This document shows positions 8,976-17,919 of a DNA stretch of 64,000 bases, piece by piece. Position numbers and translations under genes: made by a program. The stretch is from Mycobacterium colombiense (lineage in GTDB: Bacteria; Actinomycetota; Actinomycetes; Mycobacteriales; Mycobacteriaceae), in the NCBI RefSeq assembly GCF_001953985.1, contig NZ_MBEI01000022.1, forward strand, positions 37,208 through 101,207. Reading direction: 5' to 3'. Within the stretch, counting starts at the first letter, position 1. Each line of letters opens with the position of its first letter. A model generated the notes under the pieces. The model did no database searches and was not told the origin of the DNA. It saw only the letters and a program-made list of their open reading frames with translations.

Positions 8976-9191
8976 TCAGCGCCGTTGCGGACGGTGGCTC
9001 ACCGGCGCGGTGAAGCCTTCGGTGTCATCGAAGAATGCCCATTGCCCGTCGTCGTTGACCTCCATGCGCCAACCCAGCTCGGTATTGCCGCCAACGGAGT
9101 TGACGAACCAGGCGTACGCGGCCTCCGCGTTGGCAAAATTCTTCGTCGCGACGACCCGGCCACGTGGGTCGATAACGCGAAACGCAGGCAT
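8976..9191 (-). CDS. Small hypothetical protein
   Basis: A 71-residue soluble protein beginning MPAFRVIDPRGRVVATKNF, with a compact pattern (AEAAYAWFVNSV; GWRMEVNDDGQWAFFDD) that suggests a small alpha/beta domain. No family is recognised. The frame is open upstream into the end of htpG, but the ATG at 9191 gives a protein that does not overlap htpG and begins at the folded part. It follows htpG by 67 bp on the same strand and may be co-transcribed. Confidence 0.65.
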   Translation of the reverse strand: MPAFRVIDPRGRVVATKNFANAEAAYAWFVNSVGGNTELGWRMEVNDDGQWAFFDDTEGFTAPVSHRPQRR

Positions 9192-9258
9192 GGGATAGAA
9201 GTATCCCTGCCAGCGACGTTTCAATCCCGAAAATCGTCCATTTGCAGGCAATTGACGG

Positions 9259-11196
9259 CTACACCGTGCGGGCCAGCCGGTCGGCGAGTATCTCGGCAAA
9301 CCTGGCCGGGTCGTCGAGCGCGCCGCCTTCGGCAAGAAGTGCTGTGCCGTAGAGCAATTCCGCGGTCTCCGCGACCGAGGGGTCGTCGCTGCGGTCCTGG
9401 TGGGCTTGGCGCAGGCCGGTGACGAGCGGGTGGTTGGGGTTGAGTTCGAGGATCCGCTTGCCCACCGGAATGTCCTGCCCGGAGGCGCGGTACATGCGCG
9501 CGAGCGCCGGTGTGATCCCGAAGGCGTCGGTGATCAGGCAGGCCGGCGAGTCGGTCAGGCGGGTCGACAGCCGGACCTCCTTGACGTGGTCGGTCAAGGT
9601 GTCCTTCAGCCAGGTGAGCAGGTCGGCGAATTCCTTCTGCTGCTCCTCGCGCTCGGCCTCGCTCTCGTCGTCGTCGGCGCTGAGGTCCACCTCGCCTTTG
9701 GCGATGGACTGCAGCGGCTTGCCGTCGAACTCCGTCACGGTCCCCACCCAGACCTCGTCGACCGGGTCGGTGAGCAGGAGCACCTCGTAGCCCTTGGCCT
9801 TGAACGCCTCGAGGTGCGGCGACTTCAGGATCTGCTGACGCGACTCCCCCGTGGCGTAGAAGATCTGCGTCTGGCCCTCCTTCATGCGCTCGACGTATTG
9901 GGCGAGGGTGGTGGCCTCCTCCTCGCTGTGCGTCGAGGCGAATGAGGAGATCTGCAGCAGCGTCTCCTGGTTGTCGAAGTCCGACAGCAGGCCTTCCTTG
10001 ACGACCCGGCCGAATTGGGTCCAGAAGGTGCGGTAGTCCTCTGGGCGCTCGGACTGCAGATCCTTGATCGTGGAGAGCACCTTCTTGGTCAACCGGCGCC
10101 GGATGGCCTTGATCTGCCGATCCTGTTGCAGGATCTCGCGCGACACGTTGAGCGACATGTCCTGCGCGTCAACGACGCCCTTGACGAAGCGCAGGTATTC
10201 GGGCATGAGCTCGTCGCAGTCGCCCATGATGAACACGCGCTTGACGTACAGCTGGATCCCGGTCTGGCCGTCCCGGTTGAACAGGTCGAACGGGGCGTGC
10301 GACGGAATGAACAGCAGCGCCTGGTACTCGAAGGTGCCCTCGGCTCGCATCGCGATGACCTCGAGCGGGTCGTCCCAGGCGTGCCCGATGTGCTTGTAGA
10401 ACTCCTTGTACTCCTCCTCGGAGACCTCTTCTTTGGGCCTGGCCCACAGGGCCTTCATCGAGTTGAGCGTCTCGGTCTCGATGGTGACGGTCTCTTCGCC
10501 GCTCGCTCCTTCTTCGTCCGAGGTGGGCGGGGTGCGACGTTCGACCTCCATCCGGATGGGCCAGGCGATGAAGTCGGAGTACTTCTTGACCAGGCTCCTG
10601 ATCTTGAACTCCGCGGTGTAGTCGTGCAGCTCGTCCTCGGCGTCCTCGGGCTTGAGGTGCAGGATGACCGACGTTCCCTGCGGGGCGTCGTCGACCGATT
10701 CGATGGTGTAGGTGCCCTCGCCGCTCGATTCCCATTTGGTGGCGTCGCTCTCGCCCGCCTTGCGGGTGAGCAGTTCGACCTTGTCGGCGACCATGAAGCT
10801 GGAGTAGAAACCGATACCGAACTGACCGATGAGTTCCTCGGAGGCCGCGGCGTTCTTCGCCTCGCGCAGTTGCTTGCGCAGCTCGGCGGTGCCGGACTTG
10901 GCCAGCGTGCCGATCAGATCGACCACCTCGGCGCGGGTCATCCCGATGCCGTTGTCACGGATGGTCAGGGTGCGCGCATTCTTATCGACGTCGATCTCGA
11001 TATGCAGGTCAGAAGTGTCGACGTCGAGATCCTTGTTCCGGAACGCTTCCAGCCGCAGCTTGTCCAAGGCGTCGGAAGCATTGGAGATCAACTCCCGCAG
11101 GAACGAGTCCTTGTTGGAGTAGACGGAGTGGACCATCAGGTCCAGCAGTTGCCGAGCCTCTGCCTGAAACTCCAACTGCTCGACGTGCGCGCTCAT
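9259..11196 (-). CDS. htpG: HtpG, Hsp90-family molecular chaperone
   Basis: A 645-residue cytoplasmic ATP-dependent chaperone. The N-terminal GHKL ATPase is complete: ELISNASDALDKLR (catalytic Glu and Mg-binding Asn), DNGIGM, GTLAKSG and GQFGIGFYSSF. The middle domain includes the conserved Arg region LNVSREILQQ, and the C-terminal dimerisation domain is present. The length agrees with mycobacterial HtpG (about 647). The ATG at 11196 follows AAGGGA at good spacing; the open frame continues upstream but reads into the divergent TIGR03085 gene. No heat-shock operator was recognised in the 102 bp divergent intergenic region. Confidence 0.97.
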   Translation of the reverse strand: MSAHVEQLEFQAEARQLLDLMVHSVYSNKDSFLRELISNASDALDKLRLEAFRNKDLDVDTSDLHIEIDVDKNARTLTIRDNGIGMTRAEVVDLIGTLAKSGTAELRKQLREAKNAAASEELIGQFGIGFYSSFMVADKVELLTRKAGESDATKWESSGEGTYTIESVDDAPQGTSVILHLKPEDAEDELHDYTAEFKIRSLVKKYSDFIAWPIRMEVERRTPPTSDEEGASGEETVTIETETLNSMKALWARPKEEVSEEEYKEFYKHIGHAWDDPLEVIAMRAEGTFEYQALLFIPSHAPFDLFNRDGQTGIQLYVKRVFIMGDCDELMPEYLRFVKGVVDAQDMSLNVSREILQQDRQIKAIRRRLTKKVLSTIKDLQSERPEDYRTFWTQFGRVVKEGLLSDFDNQETLLQISSFASTHSEEEATTLAQYVERMKEGQTQIFYATGESRQQILKSPHLEAFKAKGYEVLLLTDPVDEVWVGTVTEFDGKPLQSIAKGEVDLSADDDESEAEREEQQKEFADLLTWLKDTLTDHVKEVRLSTRLTDSPACLITDAFGITPALARMYRASGQDIPVGKRILELNPNHPLVTGLRQAHQDRSDDPSVAETAELLYGTALLAEGGALDDPARFAEILADRLARTV

Positions 11197-11298
11197 GAGA
11201 TTCCCTTCGACAACATGACGTTCCAAATTTACCGAGCCGCCGACCACTGTGTCCGGTGGACCCGTCCTCTTCGGGGGCGAGCGGCTTAGGCTGAACCC

Positions 11299-11919
11299 AT
11301 GTCTGTTGCTCAACGCGAACGTGCCGCCCTTGTGGAAACCATGCGCGGCGTCGGGCCGGACGCGCCCACCCTGTGCGAGGGATGGAAGACCCGGGACCTG
11401 GCCGCCCACCTGGTGATCCGCGAGTACCGCCCCGACGCGGCGCCCGGCATCCTGATCCCCTTCTTCGCGTCCCACACGGAGAAGGTGCAGAACCAGGTGG
11501 CCGAGCGGAACGACTGGGACGAGCTGGTCGGCAAGCTCGCCGCCGGCCCGCCGGTCTATTCGCCGCTCAAATTGCTCGACCCGGTGGCCAACGTTGCCGA
11601 GATGTTCATCCACCACGAGGATGTGCGCCGCGCGCAACCGGGCTGGCAGCCGCGCTCCCTGGAACCCGCCCTGGGCAAGATGCTGCAGCGCACCCTGCCG
11701 TTGATGGCCCGGTTCACGCTCGCAAAAGTGCCCGGCCGGGTGGCGTTGCGTACCGCGGAGGGCAAGACGGTGCTCACCGCCGGTCAGGGGCCGGCGGTGA
11801 CGGTGACCGGGGCGCCCGAGGAGCTACTGCTGTTCGCCGTGGGCCGACAGGCGCAGGTCGAATTCGACGGCGATGCCGCGGCGGTGCAGGCCGTCCGCGA
11901 GGCGCCCAAGGGGCTGTAG
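11299..11919 (+). CDS. TIGR03085-type metal-binding protein (DinB/mycothiol-dependent superfamily)
   Basis: A 206-residue protein of the DinB-like four-helix bundle superfamily, close to TIGR03085. Recognised features: LCEGWKTRDLAAHLVIRE near the N-terminus, with the typical W-x-x-R/H-D-x-x-A-H motif, and AEMFIHHEDVRRAQPGW, whose His residues are the usual metal ligands. Relatives include mycothiol-dependent isomerases and transferases, but for this subgroup no reaction is established to my knowledge. It is a single gene, divergent from htpG and convergent with the acyl-CoA ligase gene. Confidence 0.85.
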   Translation: MSVAQRERAALVETMRGVGPDAPTLCEGWKTRDLAAHLVIREYRPDAAPGILIPFFASHTEKVQNQVAERNDWDELVGKLAAGPPVYSPLKLLDPVANVAEMFIHHEDVRRAQPGWQPRSLEPALGKMLQRTLPLMARFTLAKVPGRVALRTAEGKTVLTAGQGPAVTVTGAPEELLLFAVGRQAQVEFDGDAAAVQAVREAPKGL

Positions 11920-11965
11920 GCGTCCGGGCCGCTGGCGCCAATGCTGACGTCGTTTGTGACCCGCC

Positions 11966-13498
11966 TTACCGGAAGGCGTCGCGCAGGTCCTTCTTGATGA
12001 CCTTGCCGAATTGGTTGCGCGGCAGCGTATCGACGACCACCAGGTGCTCGGGGTGCTTGTAGCGGCTGAGACCCCGTGAGTGACAGTGTCGCACAAGGGA
12101 TTCCAATGACACACCGTCGGCTGTCGCGGGTACCACGACGGCACAGACGCGTTCGCCGGTGCGCGGGTCGGGAATCCCGATGACGGCGACATCGGCCACG
12201 GCGGGATGGGTGGCCAGCGCATTCTCGATTTCGAGGGCCGAGATGTTCTCGGCATTGCGGATGATCGCGTCCTTGGTGCGGCCGGTGACGCGGACATTGC
12301 CGTCGGCATCGATAAGGCCGAGATCGCCTGTGCGCAACCAGCCGTCGCTGTCGAACGCATCAGCGTCAAGTGTCGGGTCGGCGTAACCGAGGAAGCACTG
12401 GGGCCCCTTGAGCCGCAGCTCCCCTTCCTGTCCGGCGCCCAGCTCGACGCCGTGGCTGTCGACCGCGCGGACCTGGACCCCGGGTACCGGCGGCCCGACG
12501 GTATGGTCGAGCACCTCGGGCGCGGCGGTCAGCGGGGGCGAAGTCGCGCAGGGGAACTCGGTCATCCCCCAGGCGTTGGCGATGCCGGCCAGGCCGAAGG
12601 TTTCGCGCACCTGGCGCCCCAGTTCGGCGGTGATGGGTGCGCCTCCGGCTAGGCAGCCCCGCACCGAGGGGAACAGCGGCCGATCGCCTTGGGCGCGTTG
12701 AGCTTCGAGGAAGGCGACGAAGAATGGGGTCGCGGTGCCCAAGAACGTCGGATTGTGCGCGGCGATGGCCCACGGTGTGGTGGCCGGATCGAACGCCTCG
12801 AACAGCGCCAACCGCATGCCGGTCAGCAACGCGGTGGCCAGCATCGCGGCCCCGCCGATATGTGCGATCGGGAAGGCGATCGGATCCACGTCGCTGCTGT
12901 TGGCCCCCACCATGCCCACCACTCCCGCCGAGCCGGCGATGACCGACGTGTCGGTATGACGGATTCCCTTGGGGGCCGCGGTGGTTCCCGAGGAGTAGTA
13001 GATCCAACGCGCCTCGTCGGCGGATGCCGGTGGCGCTGGGAGGCTCTCGGCGCCGGCGCCGGGCAGCCGCAGCTCGCCGGCGGCCGGGGGCGTTGCCAGG
13101 TCTAGGGTGATGACCTCGAAGCCCCGGTCCGCCGATAAACCCCGAGCCAGCCCACCATGATCGAACCCGCGCCAAAACTCGGCCGCCACAAAGAATTCCG
13201 TGTCCAGCTGGCCGGTGATGAAGCCGACCTCGCTTTCCCGCAGTATCGGGATGATCGGGTTCTGCACGGCACCGAGTCGGGCGAGTGCGGCCATCACCAC
13301 CATGGTTTCCAGCGTGGTGGGCAGCTGCCAGGACACGACGGTGCCCGGGCGAACGCCACGTTCGGCCAGGGCGGCGGCGGTCACGCAAGCGGCGTCGTGT
13401 AGCTGACTCGCGGTCAGGCTGCGTCCGTACTCATCGGCGAGAAGCGGCCGGCTCGATCCCCGCTGCGCCGCATCGGCAATCAACGCCCAGAACGTCAC
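11966..13498 (-). CDS. Acyl-CoA synthetase (class I adenylate-forming enzyme, FadD-like)
   Basis: About 510 residues; activates a carboxylic acid to acyl-AMP and then acyl-CoA. The P-loop motif YYSSGTTAAPKG, the A5 region WGMTEFP, the motif GWLRTGDLG with the ribose-binding Asp, and the C-terminal catalytic Lys in NQFGKVIKKDL are all present. The acid cannot be deduced; the enzyme resembles medium-chain or cyclic-acid ligases as much as long-chain FadD. The GTG at 13498 has GGAAGGG upstream and avoids overlap; an ATG at 13534 would overlap the thioesterase stop by 17 bp and lacks such a site. Its partner upstream is a thioesterase-like gene, so the two probably form one operon for a CoA-ester pathway. 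Confidence 0.9.
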   Translation of the reverse strand: MTFWALIADAAQRGSSRPLLADEYGRSLTASQLHDAACVTAAALAERGVRPGTVVSWQLPTTLETMVVMAALARLGAVQNPIIPILRESEVGFITGQLDTEFFVAAEFWRGFDHGGLARGLSADRGFEVITLDLATPPAAGELRLPGAGAESLPAPPASADEARWIYYSSGTTAAPKGIRHTDTSVIAGSAGVVGMVGANSSDVDPIAFPIAHIGGAAMLATALLTGMRLALFEAFDPATTPWAIAAHNPTFLGTATPFFVAFLEAQRAQGDRPLFPSVRGCLAGGAPITAELGRQVRETFGLAGIANAWGMTEFPCATSPPLTAAPEVLDHTVGPPVPGVQVRAVDSHGVELGAGQEGELRLKGPQCFLGYADPTLDADAFDSDGWLRTGDLGLIDADGNVRVTGRTKDAIIRNAENISALEIENALATHPAVADVAVIGIPDPRTGERVCAVVVPATADGVSLESLVRHCHSRGLSRYKHPEHLVVVDTLPRNQFGKVIKKDLRDAFR

Positions 13499-13517
13499 CG
13501 CGCCTACCCTTCCGACC

Positions 13518-14360
13518 TCACCTGGCTGAAGCATCGGTGGAGGGCGGACGAAACCCCGAGTGTGCGATCGCGACGGACACCCCGGTGCCGATCGGCCCCT
13601 TCGCGTCCACCAGGACCGCCGAGCCGCTGGCCACCCCGTCGTGACTGTGATGCGTCAGCGAGGCGAGCCCGACGTGGTCGCCGGCGGGCAGTCGGCTGAG
13701 CGTGAGTGTGTAGTCGACGTTGATGAACTGCAGGGAGTTGGTGCCCCAGTTGGCAATCGAGGCCGTGATGTCACCGGCCATCGCCACCCGGGTGAAGGCG
13801 GTGAGCGGTTCGTCGTCGATCAACGGGCGCGTCTCGTGTATCCACGTGTATTTGGGGCCGTCGGTATGGGGCCAGTCGGGATCGGGGTTCTGCACATCGG
13901 CGCCCCAGCCGTAGGTTCGCATGAACAGCGTCGAGTAGGCCTCGTCCACCGGAATCGGGGGCATCTGCACCGGTGGTGACCAGACGTGGCCCTCGGGCTG
14001 CGCGCCGCGCCGCAGAAACAGTGCGCTCGCCTGCGCCACCGGGGCGCCGTCCTGGATGATCACGGTCTCGACCAGCCGCAACCGACGCCGGTCCTGTCGC
14101 ACCTGCGTGTGCACCTCGAGCGGCGCCAACGCCGTTGGCCGGGGCAGGTCGACGGTCAACCGCGCCGGTTGCAGTTGCGGATCCTGAGCCGCATTCTCGA
14201 CCGCCCACGCCAAGAGTCCGCCGACAACGTGGCCGCTGAGCGAAGGGCCCCATCCACCGCGCGCGATTTTGGTTGGCACAAAGTATTTTTCGTCGCGCTC
14301 AAAGTACGGCACCGATTCTGCCCATTGGGCTTCGTCCGGCACGATATTGGGCTCGGCCAC
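13518..14360 (-). CDS. Acyl-CoA thioesterase-like (double hotdog) protein
   Basis: About 280 residues, the size of two fused hotdog domains. GGWGPSLSGHVVGGLLAWAVE in the first half and GDITASIANWGTNSLQFINVDYTL in the second are typical of TesB-like thioesterases, which hydrolyse acyl-CoA in the cytosol. The start is set at GTG 14360 rather than an upstream ATG at 14441, because the latter would put a clear inverted-repeat operator (14406-14430) inside the coding region. The downstream acyl-CoA ligase lies within 20 bp, so both are likely controlled from that operator. Confidence 0.82.
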   Translation of the reverse strand: MAEPNIVPDEAQWAESVPYFERDEKYFVPTKIARGGWGPSLSGHVVGGLLAWAVENAAQDPQLQPARLTVDLPRPTALAPLEVHTQVRQDRRRLRLVETVIIQDGAPVAQASALFLRRGAQPEGHVWSPPVQMPPIPVDEAYSTLFMRTYGWGADVQNPDPDWPHTDGPKYTWIHETRPLIDDEPLTAFTRVAMAGDITASIANWGTNSLQFINVDYTLTLSRLPAGDHVGLASLTHHSHDGVASGSAVLVDAKGPIGTGVSVAIAHSGFRPPSTDASAR

Positions 14361-14405
14361 TGCATGACCCTCCGCGGGATGGGATTCGCGGGCTCTGCTG
14401 AGGAC

Positions 14406-14430
14406 CGCAACTGTCGATATTACAGTTGCG
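14406..14430. promoter_or_regulatory. Inverted-repeat operator upstream of the thioesterase/ligase operon
   Basis: A perfect inverted repeat: CGCAACTGT at 14406-14414 and ACAGTTGCG at 14422-14430, 9 bp arms with a 7 bp spacer. It lies 46 bp upstream of the GTG at 14360, where a TetR-family repressor would act. No regulator gene lies adjacent, so the cognate protein is encoded elsewhere. Confidence 0.6.
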
Positions 14431-14447
14431 CTTCCAGTCACTGGACG

Positions 14448-15173
14448 TCAGCCGAGTGCGGCGCCCACCAGATGACCGATCACGTACGTGACCGCCAGCG
14501 CAAGACTGCCGCCAATGGCGTTGCGCAGCACCGCGCGGCCCTTCGGCGCTCCGCCCAAACCGGCCGAGACCGCACCGGTAATCACCAGCGCGATCAGCAC
14601 CGCGGCGACGGTCACCGGGACCCGCCACGTCGTGGGTGGCACCAGGATCGCAACCAACGGCAACAGGGCACCAATCGCGAACGAGAGCGCCGACGAGGAT
14701 GCCGCCTGCCAGGGGTTCGTCAGCTCCTCGGGGTTGATGCCGAGTTCGACCTCGGCGTGCGCGAGCAGCGGGTTGTGGTCGGTGAGTTCCTCGGCCACGG
14801 TGCGCGCGGTCGCCGGCGTCAGGCCCTTCGCTTCGTACAGCGTGGCGAGCTCATCCAATTCGGCGACGGGGTCTTCACGCAGCTCGCAACGCTCCTGGCT
14901 CAACAGTGCCTTCTCGGTGTCGCGCTGGGTGCTCACGGAGACGTATTCGCCCAGCGCCATCGACACGGCGCCCGCGACAAGTCCTGCGCTGCCGGCCGTC
15001 AATATGGGGGCACGTTCGGCGGTGGCCGCGGCCACCCCCACGACGATGCCGGCGGTGGAGACGATTCCGTCATTGGCGCCCAGGACGCCCGCGCGCAGCC
15101 AATTCAGCTTCGACGACACCGAACCGACGTGGGGTTCGTGGGGATGCAATGCTCTCGGCACGGCCGCAACCAT
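14448..15173 (-). CDS. VIT1/CCC1-family iron/manganese transporter
   Basis: A 241-residue membrane protein with five hydrophobic segments. The family signature ANDGIVSTAGIVVGVAAA is near the N-terminus, followed by MALGEYVSVSTQRDTE, and a charged cytoplasmic helical region (about 85-145) whose Glu residues bind metal in VIT1. Family members export Fe2+ or Mn2+ from the cytoplasm. The ATG at 15173 gives the usual N-terminus; an ATG at 15206 with GGGAAGG before it is a real alternative. It lies upstream of the thioesterase operon but is separated from it by that operon's own operator. Confidence 0.9.
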   Translation of the reverse strand: MVAAVPRALHPHEPHVGSVSSKLNWLRAGVLGANDGIVSTAGIVVGVAAATAERAPILTAGSAGLVAGAVSMALGEYVSVSTQRDTEKALLSQERCELREDPVAELDELATLYEAKGLTPATARTVAEELTDHNPLLAHAEVELGINPEELTNPWQAASSSALSFAIGALLPLVAILVPPTTWRVPVTVAAVLIALVITGAVSAGLGGAPKGRAVLRNAIGGSLALAVTYVIGHLVGAALG

Positions 15174-15411
15174 ATAGAGGAAAACCCCCGGTCGACTAGC
15201 CAACATAGCCTTCCCAAACAGCCCCGGCGCCAGCGGAAAGCGCCTCGATTCGCAGGCAAAACGCCTGGTGCCAGGGCGCCGCCGCGGCTGCGCCCTGGTG
15301 AGGATGTGTGACAAACCCGTGTCGAGCGAGTATCCGGCCAAACGTTCTGCATGGGCGAGTCACAGCTGGTCCATAGGAAGGCTATTTAGCGTCGGGGTTG
15401 TAACGGGGGGT

Positions 15412-15423
15412 GTTCCAAGGAAC
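15412..15423. promoter_or_regulatory. Short inverted repeat before the collagen-like protein gene
   Basis: GTTCC-AA-GGAAC (15412-15423), 38 bp before the ATG at 15461. The arms are only 5 bp, so this may be chance; if functional it would be an operator or overlap a promoter. Confidence 0.25.
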
Positions 15424-15460
15424 TTCCTTGCAAAAATCCCTAGTGGATAGGTGAAGCATC

Positions 15461-16123
15461 ATGAAGCTGAAGCAACTTGTCGGAGGGGTGACCATCGCCG
15501 GAGCGCTCAGCGCTGCGGCACTGGGAATGGGCGCCGGGTTTGCCAACGCTGCTCCCGGGGCGCCACAGCCTCCGGGTAATCATGGCGGGCCGGCGGCGCC
15601 TGGCGGTGGCCACGCGCCCACCGGTCCCAACGATCCGGGCGGCCCCGGCGGTCCCGGTGGCCCTGGTGGCCCGGGTGATCACCCCGGCGGCCCGGGTGGT
15701 CCTGGCGGCCCCGGTGGTCCTGGTGGCCCCGGTCACCCTGGCGGGCCGGGTGGCCCCGGCCCCGATCACCCCGGCGGCCCGGGTGGACCCGGCGATCACC
15801 CCGGCGGCCCCGGCGGACCCGGTGGGCCTGGCAATCACCCCGGTGCTCCCGGCGGATTCGGTGGACCGGATCCTCACCCCGGTGGCCCATGGCATGGAGA
15901 CGCCCAGCGCGGCTACTTCCATGGCGCCCCGTGGGGTGATGGTCCCGGACCGTGGGGCGCGGGCGAGCCACCGCGGCCTGCTTGGGATCGACCGCTTCCC
16001 CCGCCCGGTGGGCGCTGGGACTACGGCCCGATCAACTACTGGGGCTACCAGGAAACCCCGATCTGGGATCCCGGTTTCAACCAGTGGGGCTTCTGGCTCT
16101 TCGGAGTGTGGATCCCGCTGTGA
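15461..16123 (+). CDS. Secreted collagen-like Gly/Pro-repeat protein
   Basis: A 220-residue exported protein. Residues 1-31 are a signal peptide ending ANA. From about residue 50 to 145 the chain is built of G-G-P triplets with interspersed DHPGG, NHPG and HPGG blocks, a collagen-like Gly-X-Y register with Pro in one position and Gly or His in the other. The last 60 residues are rich in Trp, Tyr and Gly (NYWGYQETPIWDPGFNQW) and end in WIPL, suggesting a compact or surface-interacting tail. The function is unknown; cell-wall location is inferred from the export signal. A strong hairpin follows the stop. A second (GPG)n protein lies 1.8 kb away. Confidence 0.85.
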   Translation: MKLKQLVGGVTIAGALSAAALGMGAGFANAAPGAPQPPGNHGGPAAPGGGHAPTGPNDPGGPGGPGGPGGPGDHPGGPGGPGGPGGPGGPGHPGGPGGPGPDHPGGPGGPGDHPGGPGGPGGPGNHPGAPGGFGGPDPHPGGPWHGDAQRGYFHGAPWGDGPGPWGAGEPPRPAWDRPLPPPGGRWDYGPINYWGYQETPIWDPGFNQWGFWLFGVWIPL

Positions 16124-16137
16124 TCGATAGCTGACAA

Positions 16138-16171
16138 GACGCCCGCTTCGCCGATTGGCGAAGCGGGCGTC
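16138..16171. terminator. Strong hairpin terminator between convergent genes
   Basis: Perfect 15 bp stem, GACGCCCGCTTCGCC (16138-16152) with its complement at 16157-16171, and a GATT loop. It lies 14 bp after the collagen-like gene stop and 49 bp beyond the stop of the convergent methyltransferase, so it can serve both. There is no U-tract, as is common for mycobacterial terminators. Confidence 0.75.
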
Positions 16172-16220
16172 GTCGGTTATACCCGTTGGCGTCGAGCGGT
16201 TTTCACGCCCGGCGCTGCAC

Positions 16221-16856
16221 TCAGCTTTTGGTGCCGACAGTCAACAGATCGGGCACGAGCGCCGTCCAGACCGGTCGCGGGATCCGGTGCTGATCGGTGA
16301 TCACGAACCCGGCGTCTTCGAACAACGTCCGCATCTCGAGCGCGGACGCGTTGTGTTGCGGCTTCCACCGAGAGTCCGCGGAGGACTGCAGCCGCGGTTG
16401 GCGCGTACTCAGCGCCGAGACGGCCACCAGGCCGCCGGGGGCCAGCACGCGATGGAATTCACGCAACGCCGCCGGCTGGTCGAAGAAGTGGAAGGCCGAG
16501 GTGGTCACGACGGCGTCGAGAGCGCCGTCGGCAAACGGAAGCTGTTCGGCCGGGCCGCGCATCCACTGCACCCGATCCGACCGGGCACGAGCCTGACCGA
16601 GCATGCCCTCGGACATGTCGACGCCGTAGATCTCGTCGGGCTGCAGTTCACGCTGAATGCGGTCGCTCAAAATGCCGGTCCCGCAGGCGATGTCGGCGAT
16701 CTTGCGCGCGCCATGATTGCGAAGCTGTGCGATCACCTCGTTGTGCGGGGGTCGGTACACCCACTGTTGCAAAAAGGGCAGATCATATGCCGGCGCGAGG
16801 AAGCTCCATATCCGCGTGACGGCCTCGTTGAGCCCCCGCCGCTGCGGTGCCGTCAT
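16221..16856 (-). CDS. Class I SAM-dependent methyltransferase
   Basis: A 211-residue methyltransferase. Motif I is [14 protein letters not shown], followed by the acidic strand end [16 protein letters not shown] and the post-motif [19 protein letters not shown]; this is the UbiE/Methyltransf_11 pattern. The substrate is unknown. The ATG overlaps the stop of the upstream TIGR00027 gene (ATGA), so the two are translationally coupled. Ends convergent with the collagen-like gene across the shared terminator. Confidence 0.88.
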   Translation of the reverse strand: MTAPQRRGLNEAVTRIWSFLAPAYDLPFLQQWVYRPPHNEVIAQLRNHGARKIADIACGTGILSDRIQRELQPDEIYGVDMSEGMLGQARARSDRVQWMRGPAEQLPFADGALDAVVTTSAFHFFDQPAALREFHRVLAPGGLVAVSALSTRQPRLQSSADSRWKPQHNASALEMRTLFEDAGFVITDQHRIPRPVWTALVPDLLTVGTKS

Positions 16857-17785
16857 TTGCTCAGCACCGAGCTGTAGTAGATGGTGTCGGCCATTGACAC
16901 CGAGTCGTTGGTCTGCGGGATCGCATCGAGATCGGAGTCGGCCAGCAACTCGGTCATCCGGATACCGTCCGACTGCCATCCCAGGTTGTCCAGATAGTCG
17001 GCGACATCATTGCGCTCGCCCTGGTAGCCGAGCTCGCCGAATTCCAGGTCGAAACCATGCTCACGCCATTTCGCGGTGGCCCGTTGCATCATCTCCTGGG
17101 CTTTCTCCGTGTCTACCTCTGACATGTCCGGAATAGCTTCGCACGCCAGCCGACTGCCGTCAGCGCTGAGTGCGGTGATGTTGTCCAGCAGGCGATCTTG
17201 CGCCTCCGGCGGCAGGTACCCGAAGAGCCCCTCCGCGATCCATGCGGTCGGCTGGCTCTTGTCAAAGCCTGCTTCTACCAACGCCTTTGGCCAGTCATTA
17301 CGCAGGTCAACGGCGACGGTGCGCAGCTCGGCCTGCGGGGCGGCGCCCAACTGAGCCAGCGTGGCGGCCTTGAATTCGATCACCTGCGGCTGGTCGATCT
17401 CGAACACCGTCATGTCGGCCGGCCACGCCAACCGGTAGGCGCGCGCATCGAGGCCCGACGCCAAAATCACGGCCTGCCGGATCCCGGCCTGCGTCGCGGC
17501 CTGGAAAAACGAGTCGAAGAATCGGGTCCGGGCGGCCATCGCGACGGGCATGTGTTCGAGCTTCCAGCCCGATTCGTGGTCGTCGACGTCGGCGGCCACC
17601 AGGTCGCCGGAGACCCAGCGAGTGAAGAAGTCCACCCCGACGGCACGAACCAGCGGCTCGGCGAAGCGGTCGTCGATCAGCGGGTTGTCGGCGTTGGTAG
17701 CGATGGCTCGCGCGGCCGCGACCATCGTCGCGGTGGCGCCCACACTGGTCGCCAAATCCCAGGTGTCGTTGTCGGTGCGTGGCAT
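16853..17785 (-). CDS. TIGR00027-family SAM-dependent methyltransferase
   Basis: A 310-residue protein of the family expanded in mycobacteria as putative O-methyltransferases (leucine carboxyl methyltransferase-like fold). Markers are the N-terminal [19 protein letters not shown], the motif [30 protein letters not shown], and [17 protein letters not shown]. Full length for the family. It is the first gene of a two-gene overlapping unit with the smaller methyltransferase. Members probably modify lipids or secondary metabolites; the substrate here is not known. Confidence 0.92.
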   Translation of the reverse strand: MPRTDNDTWDLATSVGATATMVAAARAIATNADNPLIDDRFAEPLVRAVGVDFFTRWVSGDLVAADVDDHESGWKLEHMPVAMAARTRFFDSFFQAATQAGIRQAVILASGLDARAYRLAWPADMTVFEIDQPQVIEFKAATLAQLGAAPQAELRTVAVDLRNDWPKALVEAGFDKSQPTAWIAEGLFGYLPPEAQDRLLDNITALSADGSRLACEAIPDMSEVDTEKAQEMMQRATAKWREHGFDLEFGELGYQGERNDVADYLDNLGWQSDGIRMTELLADSDLDAIPQTNDSVSMADTIYYSSVLSK

Positions 17786-17919
17786 GCGGCTGCTGTCCCC
17801 CTCGGAATCACAGGTTGCTTAGCCGGTATAACGACTAGCGGAGACGTGGAGTTCCCACGCCCCGCCGACCAGCCAGTTCGCCCTGCGAGCGTCGCGTTGC
17901 GCAGCTAGACGAGATTTCT

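Noticed and set aside
15640..15860. Repeats in the collagen-like gene as a CRISPR array
   Set aside because: There are no regular spacers; the periodicity is in codons for Gly-Gly-Pro inside an exported protein with a signal peptide.
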